This document shows positions 1 through 6,700 of a stretch of 9,307 bases of DNA, piece after piece. Each line of letters begins with the position of its first letter. The stretch's first letter is position 1. The notes beneath the pieces were generated by a model, which was given only the letters and a program-made list of their open reading frames with translations, ran no database searches and was not told where the DNA came from. Both the position numbers and the translations under genes were made by a program. The stretch comes from CAIOSQ01 sp041178225 (GTDB lineage: Bacteria; Pseudomonadota; Alphaproteobacteria; CACIAM-22H2): positions 1 to 9,307 of the forward strand of contig JBEGVV010000180.1 of the NCBI GenBank assembly GCA_041178225.1, given 5' to 3'.

Positions 1-361
1 CCTGCGCATGCGGCGCGATGCGCGGGCGCTCGCAGACCAGCGTCACGTCGACATGGACGAGGGCCCCGCCCCGCGCGGCCACGCGTCCCGCCGCATGGCG
101 CAGGAACTCCGTGCTGTCGGCATCCCTCCACTGCGCGTTCGAGGGCGGGAACCAGCGCCCGATGTCGCCCTCCGCCAGCGCGCCGTAGATCGCGTCGCAG
201 AGCGCGTGCAGCCCGACATCGGCGTCGGAATGGCCCTCCAGGCCCTTCTCGTGCGCGATCGGCACTCCGCACAGGACGAGCGGCCGGCCGGCGACGAGGC
301 GATGGACGTCGAAGCCGAGCCCTGTCCGCGGCACGAGCGTCGTTCCTGCCTGGCGCTCCAT
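1..361 (-). CDS. ispF: 2-C-methyl-D-erythritol 2,4-cyclodiphosphate synthase (IspF), 3' end cut by window
   Basis: IspF converts CDP-methylerythritol 2-phosphate to the cyclic diphosphate in the MEP isoprenoid pathway, as a cytoplasmic trimer. The visible 120 N-terminal residues (family about 160) hold the zinc-site signature GLGFDVHRL with Asp18 and His20, then GHSDADVGLHALCDAIYGAL with the third ligand His52, then GDIG and the FPPSNAQWRDADS segment. The 32-residue spacing between His20 and His52 matches E. coli His10-His42. The C-terminal part lies off the left edge. The ATG start is fixed by a perfect AAGGAGG eight bases upstream. This is a free-standing IspF: many alphaproteobacteria carry an IspD-IspF fusion, but here the DNA upstream encodes TonB. 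It lies 20 bases after the tonB stop on the same strand, so read-through from the B12 operon is likely, though an internal promoter cannot be excluded. Confidence 0.95.
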   Translation of the reverse strand, partial: MERQAGTTLVPRTGLGFDVHRLVAGRPLVLCGVPIAHEKGLEGHSDADVGLHALCDAIYGALAEGDIGRWFPPSNAQWRDADSTEFLRHAAGRVAARGGALVHVDVTLVCERPRIAPHAQ

Positions 362-369
362 GCGGCGAT

Positions 370-376
370 CCTCCTT
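370..376 (-). promoter_or_regulatory. Shine-Dalgarno of ispF
   Basis: AAGGAGG on the minus strand, eight bases before the ispF ATG, in the 20-base gap after the tonB stop. It is a full anti-SD match. It decides the ispF start, and it suggests ispF is translated independently rather than by coupling, unlike the overlapping genes upstream. Confidence 0.8.
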
Positions 377-381
377 CGCGG

Positions 382-1515
382 TCACTGCAGCAGCGTGAAG
401 CTCACGGGGACGAGCACGACGTCCTCCGCGGCCTCGCCGTTGCGCCGCGCCGGCGTGAAGCGCCAATGCCGGACCGCGGCCAGCGCCGCCTCGTCGAGCG
501 AGGGCGTGCCGCTGCTCTCCGCGATGCGGATCTCGCGCCCCTCGCCCGTGCTGGAGACGACGACGCGGAGCACCGCGCGCCCCTCGCGCCCCGCGCGCCG
601 CGCCGCGACCGGATAGGCCGGCGCGGGATTGCCGGCGGCGGGCTCGGCCGGGACGTCCCTGCCGATGCCCGCGGGCCGGGCGGCGATGTCGATGCCGCGG
701 GCAGCCCCCGGGGCGGGCTGCGCCACGTCGCCGCCTCGCGCTGGCTCCTCGCGCGCGGGCGGTGCCTCGGAGGGCGAGGCGACGCGCGGCCCCTGGCGCC
801 GCGCCTGCTGCGCGCGCCTCGTCTCCGCGGCCGGCGACGACGGGCGCGCGGCAGGCGCGACCGCGGCGGCTGGAAGCGCCTGGGCCACGGGCGCTTCGAC
901 CTCGCGCGGACGAGGGTCGACGCCATGGGGGGCGAGGCTCGCGACGATCCCGGCGATCGCCTCGGCGTCGACCGGCATGGCCCGCGCGGGCAAGGCGTCC
1001 GCGGCATCCGCGGTATCCGGCGCCTCGACGGTCGCGGCCACCGCCTCGGCCTCCGCAAAGGCCGCGAAGGAATCCGCCGCGACGGGGTTCGTGGCATCGG
1101 GAGGCGCGGCGGCCTCCGCCGCGGGCGGGATGGAAAGCCAGGTCTCCGCGCCGCTCGCGGGCCGCGGCGCCGGTTCCGCCTCTGCCTCGACCGGCATGGC
1201 ATGCACGCGCGGCTCGCCGCCCGCGCCTGTCTCGGCATGCGCGGCGGCAGGCGCCATGGCCTCGCGCACGAGCCCCGCGGGCGACGCGCCGCGCGGCTCG
1301 GCGACGACCGCCTCGGGCGCGACGAGCTCGAGCGTGGCGAGCGTCATGCCGGTGGCATCGCGCGCGCGCCCGGACAGCGCGATCAGCACCGCGGCGTGGA
1401 GCGTGGCGGAGACGGCGAGCGCCGCGGCGAAGGCGAGCCAGCCACGGCGCCGGTCATGGCTGGCATGGCGTGGCGCCGCCGGGCGGCGCGCTGGCTCCGC
1501 GTGCAAGGCGCTCAC
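382..1515 (-). CDS. tonB: TonB energy-transducing protein, last gene of the B12 uptake set
   Basis: TonB couples the inner-membrane proton gradient (through ExbB/ExbD) to outer-membrane receptors. The protein is 377 residues. A basic N-terminus is followed by one membrane helix at about 26-48. That helix carries Ser36-x-x-x-His40, which matches the E. coli Ser16-x-x-x-His20 motif needed for contact with ExbB. About 245 residues of Ala/Glu/Pro-rich periplasmic linker follow. The last 82 residues are a TonB C-terminal domain: YPVAARRAGREG, a short beta segment, SSGTPSLDEAAL, WRFTPARRNG and a final VPVSF strand. The start chosen is GTG at 1515, which overlaps the btuD stop as GTGA and has GGGAG eight bases upstream. 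The frame is open further upstream, but only as a shadow of btuD. No exbB or exbD is in the window. Position and overlap suggest it serves the B12 receptor in the same operon; wider use is possible. Confidence 0.9.
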   Translation of the reverse strand: MSALHAEPARRPAAPRHASHDRRRGWLAFAAALAVSATLHAAVLIALSGRARDATGMTLATLELVAPEAVVAEPRGASPAGLVREAMAPAAAHAETGAGGEPRVHAMPVEAEAEPAPRPASGAETWLSIPPAAEAAAPPDATNPVAADSFAAFAEAEAVAATVEAPDTADAADALPARAMPVDAEAIAGIVASLAPHGVDPRPREVEAPVAQALPAAAVAPAARPSSPAAETRRAQQARRQGPRVASPSEAPPAREEPARGGDVAQPAPGAARGIDIAARPAGIGRDVPAEPAAGNPAPAYPVAARRAGREGRAVLRVVVSSTGEGREIRIAESSGTPSLDEAALAAVRHWRFTPARRNGEAAEDVVLVPVSFTLLQ

Positions 1516-2309
1516 GGCCGCATCTCCCGCGACGCGCCGGCACCAAGCCGCTCCCAAGGCGCGAGCAGGGCCTGGTCCTCCACGCGCATGCGCACCGCGC
1601 GGATGCCGTAGGCCTGCGCCAGCGCCGCGTCGTCGAGCGCCTCGTCGGGCACGCCGAGCGTCGCGAGGCGGCCGCGATGGAGCAGCGCCACGCGGTCGCA
1701 ATGCCGCGCGGCCAGGCCAAGGTCGTGCAGGACCACGCATACCACCCTGCCCTGCGCGGCGACGCGGCGGAACAGGTCCATCGCGGCGAGCTGGCGGCCA
1801 GGGTCGAGGGCGGCGCAGGGCTCGTCGAGCAGCAGGACATGGGCCTCGACCGCGAGGGCACGCGCGAGCAGCACCAGCGCGCGCTCGCCGCCGGAGAGCG
1901 AGGGCAGCGCGCGCGACGCGGCACCGGCCATGCCGACGGCGTCGAGCGCGCGGGCGATCGCCTCGCCGTCGCGCGCGGCGTCGCGCGTCGCGTCGTGCGG
2001 CAGGCGGCCAAGCGCGACGGCGTCGGCGACGCGCATGGGCCAGGCGGCCTCGGCCTGCTGCGGCAGGAAGGAGACCAGGCGCGCGCGCGCGCGGGCCGGG
2101 AGGCTGGCCAGCGGGGTGCCGCCGACGAGGATCGTCCCCGACGACAGCGGCTCGAGGCCGGCGGCGCAGCGCAGCAGCGTGGTCTTGCCCGCGCCATTGG
2201 GCCCGACGATGCCGAGGACCTCGCCGGGACGCGCCTCGAGCGCGACGGCGTCGAGGATCCTCGCGCCTCCTCGCGTCGATGTCGCGTCCACCCAGCGCAG
2301 CGTGGTCAT
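1512..2309 (-). CDS. btuD: Cobalamin ABC transporter ATPase (BtuD-type)
   Basis: Cytoplasmic ATPase of a type II importer of the BtuCD/FecCD class, 265 residues. Visible motifs in order: Walker A GPNGAGKT (36-43), Q-loop within LPQQ (82-85), ABC signature LSGGE (138-142), Walker B VLLLDE (158-163), D-loop around ALDP (167-170) and H-loop His195 in VLHD. All catalytic elements are intact and the length is normal for the family. The ATG overlaps the btuC stop as ATGA, with AGGGGGG four bases upstream, and its own stop overlaps the tonB GTG. The ATPase alone cannot separate B12 from haem or siderophore import. The cobalamin riboswitch at the head of the operon and the adjacent cbiZ make B12 the best reading. 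Confidence 0.9.
   Translation of the reverse strand: MTTLRWVDATSTRGGARILDAVALEARPGEVLGIVGPNGAGKTTLLRCAAGLEPLSSGTILVGGTPLASLPARARARLVSFLPQQAEAAWPMRVADAVALGRLPHDATRDAARDGEAIARALDAVGMAGAASRALPSLSGGERALVLLARALAVEAHVLLLDEPCAALDPGRQLAAMDLFRRVAAQGRVVCVVLHDLGLAARHCDRVALLHRGRLATLGVPDEALDDAALAQAYGIRAVRMRVEDQALLAPWERLGAGASREMRP
1524..1528 (-). promoter_or_regulatory. Shine-Dalgarno of tonB inside the btuD 3' end
   Basis: GGGAG on the minus strand within the last codons of btuD, eight bases before the GTG that overlaps the btuD TGA. It supports the GTG start of tonB over any start further upstream. Confidence 0.65.
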
Positions 2310-3274
2310 GCGGCCCCCCTCAGGCGCAGAACCTGCCACAGGAAGAAGGGCGCGCCCACGAGCGCGGTGGCGACCCCGAGCTTGAGCTCGGCCCCGGTGG
2401 GCGCCAGCCGTACCGCGATGTCGGCGGCGAGCAGCAGGCAGGCACCGCCCAGCGCGCTGGCAGGCAACAGGCGCCGCGGGTCCTGCGCGACGAGGCCGCG
2501 CAGCAGGTGCGGCACGACAAGCCCGACGAAGCCGATGCTGCCGGCCACCGCCACGCAGGCGCCGACGCCGAGCGCCGTCCCCGCCACCGCGAGCAGGCGC
2601 AGCCGCGCGAGGTCGATGCCGAGCGAGGCCGCGACGTCCTCGCCCAGGGAGAGCGCCGCCAGTCCGCGCCCCGTCGACATGAGCAGGACCCAGCCGATGG
2701 CGGCGAGCGGCAGGGCGAGCGCCACGTGGGACCAGGAGCGATCGGCGACCGAGCCCATGAGCCAGAACATGATCTCGAAGGCCGCCATCGGGCTGGGCGC
2801 GAGGTTGAGCGCCAGCGAGGTCAGCGCCACGGCAAGGCTCGAGAGCGCGACGCCGGCGAGCACGAGCGTGAGCGTGCCGGCGCTGCGCCCGGCCAGCGCC
2901 ACCAGCAGCGCCCCCGCCGCGAGGCCACCCGCGATGCCTCCGGCCGCCGGCGACCACAGGCCGAAATGGAAGGCGAGCACGGCGCCGAGCGCGGCGAGCG
3001 ACGAGACGCCGACGATGCCGGGATCCGCGAGCGGGTTGCGCGTCAGGCCCTGCAGCACCGCGCCCGAAAGCCCGAGCGACGCGCCGGCCGCGATCGCGAG
3101 CAGCGTGCGCGGCGCGCGGATCTCCCAGAGCACGAGGCCCGCCACCGCGCGCACGCCCTCGTCGGCCGAGAGCACGTCCCAGGGGCGCAGGCGCGAGGCG
3201 CCGAGGCTCGCGGACAGGGCGACGAGCGCCGCGAGGGCGATGGCGAGGACGAGCGCAGGGCGCGAAAGGCTCAT
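2306..3274 (-). CDS. btuC: Cobalamin ABC transporter permease (BtuC/FecCD family)
   Basis: Inner-membrane permease of the BtuCD-F importer, 322 residues, the usual size. It is strongly hydrophobic along its length, consistent with the roughly ten helices of this family. Signature segments are GAVLQGLTRNPLADPGIVGV (71-90), WLMGS (171-175), the cytoplasmic coupling loop LSLGEDVAASLGI (208-220) that docks on the ATPase, GFVGLVVPH (248-256), AADIAVR (283-289) and a C-terminal LKLGVATALVGAPFF. The ATG overlaps the btuF stop as ATGA and follows GGAGG by seven bases. Siderophore and haem permeases share this fold; B12 as substrate is inferred from the operon and its riboswitch. Confidence 0.92.
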   Translation of the reverse strand: MSLSRPALVLAIALAALVALSASLGASRLRPWDVLSADEGVRAVAGLVLWEIRAPRTLLAIAAGASLGLSGAVLQGLTRNPLADPGIVGVSSLAALGAVLAFHFGLWSPAAGGIAGGLAAGALLVALAGRSAGTLTLVLAGVALSSLAVALTSLALNLAPSPMAAFEIMFWLMGSVADRSWSHVALALPLAAIGWVLLMSTGRGLAALSLGEDVAASLGIDLARLRLLAVAGTALGVGACVAVAGSIGFVGLVVPHLLRGLVAQDPRRLLPASALGGACLLLAADIAVRLAPTGAELKLGVATALVGAPFFLWQVLRLRGAA

Positions 3275-4095
3275 CGCGCCGCCTCCGCGACCAGCGCCGC
3301 GGCGTCCGCGAGCGCAAGGTCGGGACAGGCCCAGAGCCGGGCCGGCATGCGCAGCACGCGCGCCCGGCCCTGCCGCAGAACGGGATGGCGGAGCAGCTCT
3401 GCGGAGAGCGAGGCGCCCGCGTCGCCGGCATCCTCGACGACGAGCAGCTCGGGATCGGCGGCGACGAGTTCCTCGAGCCGGAGCGCGCCATGGCCGCGAA
3501 GCCCGGATCGCGCAGCCATGTTCTGCACGCCCACCGCGCCGAGCAACGCATCGGCCATCGTGCCCTGGCCGGCGGTCCATCCGCCCGCGAGCAGCACCGC
3601 CGCGCGACGCCCGGTCGCGCCCGCGGGGATCGCGGCGATGCGCGCGTCGAGCGCCGCGACCATCTCCTCGCCTCGCGCGCCCTCGCCGAGCGCGCGCGCG
3701 AGCGAGCGGATCTCCGCCTTCGCCGCGCCGAGGTCTTCCGCGAGGCCGACGACATGCACGCGAAGGCCGAGGCGCCGCAGCGCCTCCTCCGTCGCGCGCG
3801 GCGCATGCGCGCCGAGCACGACGAGGTCCGGCGACAGGGCAAGGATCTCCTCCGCGTCGCCGCGGTTGGGGCGCAGCCCCTCGACCTCGTGCCAGACCGT
3901 CGACAACGCGCGATCGAAGGCGAGCGCGCTCGCCGAGACGACATGCGCGCGCGGCGCCAGCGCGAGCACGAGGCGGTCGGCGCAGAGGTTGGCCGAGACG
4001 ATGCGACGCGCCTGCGCCGGCGCCTCCGCGCCGGCGGTCGCGACGCTGGCGACGACGAGCGCGAAGGCAGCGACGAGGCGCGCCGCGCGACGCAT
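3271..4095 (-). CDS. btuF: Periplasmic corrinoid-binding protein (BtuF-like) of the ABC transporter
   Basis: 274 residues with an N-terminal export signal: basic start, hydrophobic core at about 7-20, likely cleavage near AGA-EA at residue 23. The mature part has the two-lobed metal-chelate/B12 binding protein pattern: RIVSANLCADRLVLAL (31-46), DAEEILALSPDLVVL (80-94) and, in the second lobe, LEELVAADPELLVV (207-220). The 'NLCAD' opening belongs to an alphaproteobacterial subgroup distinct from E. coli BtuF but common beside B12 transport genes. It has no lipobox cysteine, so it is probably soluble in the periplasm. Its ATG shares one base with the receptor stop (TGATG), with GAGG five bases upstream. 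It captures the corrinoid released by the receptor and delivers it to BtuCD. Family membership is clear; the ligand is inferred from context. Confidence 0.85.
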   Translation of the reverse strand: MRRAARLVAAFALVVASVATAGAEAPAQARRIVSANLCADRLVLALAPRAHVVSASALAFDRALSTVWHEVEGLRPNRGDAEEILALSPDLVVLGAHAPRATEEALRRLGLRVHVVGLAEDLGAAKAEIRSLARALGEGARGEEMVAALDARIAAIPAGATGRRAAVLLAGGWTAGQGTMADALLGAVGVQNMAARSGLRGHGALRLEELVAADPELLVVEDAGDAGASLSAELLRHPVLRQGRARVLRMPARLWACPDLALADAAALVAEAAR

Positions 4096-6197
4096 CAGAA
4101 CCTCGCGCCGATGCGAGCCATCAGCGTGCGCCCGGGCAGCGGGTAGGCGGTGTATCGACCGTAGGTCCCGGTGCTCGCGATCCCGTAGTCGAAGTACTTC
4201 ACGTCGAGCAGGTTCGCGGCGGCCAGCGACCAGTTGGCCCAGCCAAGCTCCCCTCCCAGCCGCAGGTCGACGAGCGTGTGGCCCGGGATCATGGGCTGGA
4301 AATTCGCCTGGTCGCTGTCGAAGCGACGATCGCCCACGCGCCGTACGCCGGCGTCCAGCGTCGCGAGCTTGCCGGCGATGTCCCACGACACTCCGGCGCT
4401 GCCGGTCACCCGGGAGACGAGCGGCACCTCGTTGCCGCGCCACTTGCCCTCGCGAAAGCGCGCGTCGGTGTATGCGAGCGAGCTGCGCAGGCGCAGAGCG
4501 TCCGTCACGCTCCAGTTCGCGGCGCCCTCGACGCCCATGCGGCGCGTCGGGTCGAGGTTCGTGTTGATGAAGCTCGTCGGGTCGTAGTGGATCTCGTCGC
4601 GCAGCTCCATGGCGAAGCCGCTGACCTGCAGGCCGAAGCCGCCCCAGCGCCGGCGGAAGCCGATCTCCGCGTCCATCGAGGTCTGCGTCTTCAGCGCGAA
4701 GTCCACCTGCGTGCCGAACGGAGCCGAGCCGACGCGCTCGTCCACGTTCGGCATGCGGAAGCTGCGGCCCGCGCGCCCGAACAGCGCGAGCGAAGGGTCG
4801 AGGCGATGCTCGAGCCCGACATGCCATGCATGGTTGGTCTCCGAGCGGTCGAAGGGCCGTCCCTGGAGCGTCGATCCGGTCGATGGCGCGGCAGCGTCGA
4901 ACCTGTCCTCCGCCGTCACCGTCGCGTTCTGGAGCCGGAGGCCGAAGGACAGGTCGGTGTCGGCCCGCAACGCGAGCGTCTCCTGCATGTACGCGGCGAC
5001 GCTCGTCTGGCCCAGCTCGTAGCGATGCGCGGGCGCGTCCCCGTCGTTGACCATGCGGTTGGAGTCGTAGAACGACCGCTGGAGGTCGAGGCCCGCGATC
5101 GCCTTGCCCTGGAGCCCGAAGATCCGGTGGTCGACATTCGCGCGCGGCGTCAGCGAGAAGGTCGTGAGCACGGTCTCGGTGTAGGTGTTGAAGGCCGCGC
5201 CGAAGGCGCTGAAGAAGGCGGATTGCTGCAGCTTGCGCCGCACGCCGCCATCCAGGACGAGTTCGACCCCGTCGGCGACCATGCGCGTGCCGCCGAGCGC
5301 GAGGTTCACGCCCTGCTTGTCGGCGAAGTCGAAGGGCGTCGAGCTGCCGCGGCGATCGGCCGCGATCTCGCTGCTCGTCGTCGTCACCAGCCGCGCGCCG
5401 GGCAGGCCAAGATGCTGCGTGTCGGCGGATATGTTGAGGTAGAGCTCGCCATCGGCGATCGAGCGCCGCAACTCGCCCACGACGCTGCGCTGGCGAAGCT
5501 CGTTGTTGACGCGGTAGCCATCGGAGTCGATCGAGCCGGCATGCAGCGAGAACGCGCCCTCGCCGACGCGCTGCGAGGTGGAGGCCGAGGCCTCGGCCTG
5601 GCGGAACGTGCCGAGCGCGACCTCGGCGCGGCTGCCCGGCTTCTCGTTGAAGCCGTTGCGCGTGATGATGTTGATGACGCCGCCGACCGCGCCGTCGCCA
5701 TAGAGCACGGCGCCGCTGTTGCCGCGCGTGATCTCGATGCGCTCGATGCTCGCGCGCGGGATCGCGCCGAAGTCGACGCCCGCCAGGTCGACGTCGTTGA
5801 GGCGCCGGCCATTCACCAGCACCAGCGTGTTCGGCGTCGCCGCCGCGCCGAAGCCGCGCAGGTCGACCGTGGCGTTCGTGCCGTTCACGCCGCCAAAGAG
5901 GTTCTGGACCTGTATGCCGGGTTGCGTGGAGAGCAGGTCCTGCAGCGTCTGCGCGGGCGAACGCTCTATGTCCTCGGCCGTGATGACGGTCGTCGATGCG
6001 CCGGTGACGCCCTCGCCGAGGCGGCTCGCCGTCACCCGCGTCTCGGGCAGCACGCGCGGGCGCTCCTGCGCGTGCACCCCAGCCGCCAGCAGCGTCGCCG
6101 CGATGGCGAGGGCCGGGCCCGCGTGGCGGACAGCTATCCGTACTGCTGTTGAATTCGTCCTCGTGCCCATTGCGACGCAGCCCCCGGTTGGCCGCAT
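4095..6197 (-). CDS. btuB: TonB-dependent outer-membrane cobalamin receptor (BtuB-like)
   Basis: 700 residues from the chosen start. A signal peptide ends at VHA-QE (about residue 43), followed by a TonB-box-like ETRVTASR (about 52-59). The plug domain (about 66-179) shows VDLRGFG, VLVNGRRL and the closing ERIEITRG...GAVGGVINIIT. The rest fits a 22-strand barrel, with ASTGTYGRYTAYPLPGR near the end and the C-terminal Phe typical of outer-membrane proteins. ATG 6197 is preferred because GGGGAGGGGG lies directly upstream. ATG 6170 (691 residues) gives a more usual short signal-peptide n-region but has only a weak G-run before it. The gene is first in the operon behind a cobalamin riboswitch, so expression should fall when B12 is abundant. 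The barrel alone does not prove the substrate; the riboswitch, BtuFCD and cbiZ do most of that work. Confidence 0.9.
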   Translation of the reverse strand: MRPTGGCVAMGTRTNSTAVRIAVRHAGPALAIAATLLAAGVHAQERPRVLPETRVTASRLGEGVTGASTTVITAEDIERSPAQTLQDLLSTQPGIQVQNLFGGVNGTNATVDLRGFGAAATPNTLVLVNGRRLNDVDLAGVDFGAIPRASIERIEITRGNSGAVLYGDGAVGGVINIITRNGFNEKPGSRAEVALGTFRQAEASASTSQRVGEGAFSLHAGSIDSDGYRVNNELRQRSVVGELRRSIADGELYLNISADTQHLGLPGARLVTTTSSEIAADRRGSSTPFDFADKQGVNLALGGTRMVADGVELVLDGGVRRKLQQSAFFSAFGAAFNTYTETVLTTFSLTPRANVDHRIFGLQGKAIAGLDLQRSFYDSNRMVNDGDAPAHRYELGQTSVAAYMQETLALRADTDLSFGLRLQNATVTAEDRFDAAAPSTGSTLQGRPFDRSETNHAWHVGLEHRLDPSLALFGRAGRSFRMPNVDERVGSAPFGTQVDFALKTQTSMDAEIGFRRRWGGFGLQVSGFAMELRDEIHYDPTSFINTNLDPTRRMGVEGAANWSVTDALRLRSSLAYTDARFREGKWRGNEVPLVSRVTGSAGVSWDIAGKLATLDAGVRRVGDRRFDSDQANFQPMIPGHTLVDLRLGGELGWANWSLAAANLLDVKYFDYGIASTGTYGRYTAYPLPGRTLMARIGARF

Positions 6198-6215
6198 GCC
6201 CCCTCCCCGGGGACA
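6195..6215 (-). promoter_or_regulatory. Predicted hairpin enclosing the btuB Shine-Dalgarno and start
   Basis: On the minus strand, UGUCCCC can pair with GGGGGCA around a GGGGA loop: a seven-pair stem with one G-U pair. The 3' arm includes the A of the ATG at 6197. The Shine-Dalgarno G-run is therefore partly loop and partly stem. Such a stem could be the translational off-switch of the riboswitch. The pairing is seen by eye; its use in regulation is inferred. Confidence 0.4.
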
Positions 6216-6420
6216 GGCGGCGCGACATGGACCGGCGCGCTGGCGCGAGGGATCGCCGGGCGAGATCCTCGCGCGGCATGCGGCCATCGGCTCGTCGCCG
6301 ACGCACGCTCCCTCGACCGTGGAACATGGGGATAGACCCCCGCGCCCCACGCGCCGGAAACGACGTCACCGCTGCGTTTGACCGCTCCGTGTGGTGCTCC
6401 CCGCCCACCGGTTGGGTGAC
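6198..6420 (-). other. Leader between riboswitch and btuB (expression platform)
   Basis: 223 bases of untranslated leader in which I see no convincing gene. The best structures on the transcript are two. One is an 11-pair stem with a single bulged C and a nine-base loop, at 6274-6243 (arms GCGCGAGGATC and GATCCCTCGCGC). The other is a six-pair GTCACC/GGTGAC pairing (6420-6415 with 6370-6365) beginning directly after the aptamer's closing stem. Neither is followed by a U-run, so I see no intrinsic terminator. Control by start-site masking or by Rho is more likely. Confidence 0.5.
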
Positions 6421-6603
6421 CGTGCAGGCAGGTCTCCTGGCTCGCGGGTCTCCGTCCATGTGCCCGGCCTTCCCAGTTTCCCAGTGGCCATCTCGGGCGC
6501 GGACTCGCCGCTTACAGTTGCGGGGGCAGCCCGGGCCTCGTCCTCGCTGGAGGACAACCCGGTTCCCTCTTTCCTCCCCGGCCGCCGCCGGGGAACCTGC
6601 ACG
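6421..6603 (-). promoter_or_regulatory. Cobalamin (AdoCbl) riboswitch
   Basis: A full class-I-type cobalamin aptamer on the minus strand, 183 nt. From its 5' end it shows the P1 arm CGUGCAGG (6603-6596), GAGGGAACCGGG, the invariant core GCUGCCCCCGCAACUGUAA (6530-6512), GCCACUGGGAAACUGGGAAG, the B12 box AGCCAGGAGACCUGCC (6442-6427) and the 3' P1 arm CCUGCACG (6428-6421). The two P1 arms are perfect complements over eight pairs, which fixes the boundaries. It reads toward btuB and should repress the uptake operon when adenosylcobalamin is high. On the opposite strand, toward cbiZ, these motifs are only reverse complements, so it is not a riboswitch for cbiZ. Confidence 0.96.
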
Positions 6604-6614
6604 TCCATGGACGT
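6601..6614. repeat. 14-bp perfect palindrome at the B12 operon transcription start
   Basis: ACGTCCATGGACGT reads the same on both strands. It overlaps the 5' edge of the riboswitch and the place where the -10 box and transcription start of the B12 operon should lie, inside the gap shared with divergent cbiZ. It could be an operator, but a palindrome of this length can also arise by chance in a window this size. Confidence 0.35.
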
Positions 6615-6640
6615 TCCTCCACGCCGCGAGGCCGGGTCAA
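6612..6640 (-). promoter_or_regulatory. Candidate promoter of the B12 uptake operon
   Basis: A good -35 box TTGACC (6640-6635, within CTTGAC) lies on the minus strand. A 17-base spacer leads to a poor -10 candidate, GGAACG (6617-6612). Transcription would begin about 6605, right at the first base pair of the riboswitch P1 stem, which is where it should start. The call rests on the -35 box and position, not on the -10. Confidence 0.35.
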
Positions 6641-6663
6641 GCGCGAATCACGGCGCGGCGCTT

Positions 6664-6679
6664 GCGCGCGGCCGCGCGC
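6664..6679. repeat. 16-bp GC palindrome upstream of cbiZ
   Basis: GCGCGCGGCCGCGCGC is a perfect palindrome ending 21 bases before the cbiZ ATG. In cbiZ mRNA it could fold near the start if transcription begins upstream of it. Alternating G and C makes such palindromes cheap in this genome, so function is uncertain. Confidence 0.25.
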
Positions 6680-6700
6680 GCTGCCATTCGATCGCCGGAG

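Noticed and set aside
762..6152. A 1796-codon open frame on the plus strand, and a 1312-codon one at 629-4567
   Set aside because: They run antisense to six well-supported genes and encode Arg/Ala/Pro-rich sequence with no recognisable domain. Long open antisense frames are expected when codon third positions are almost all G or C.
6198..6350. Upstream extension of the btuB frame to an ATG at 6350
   Set aside because: The extra 51 residues look like untranslated leader: no signal peptide at the new N-terminus, no ribosome site noted, and the 6197 start has a strong one.
6366..6608. 80-codon open frame on the minus strand inside the riboswitch
   Set aside because: It coincides with the aptamer, whose base pairing and invariant motifs fully explain the sequence.
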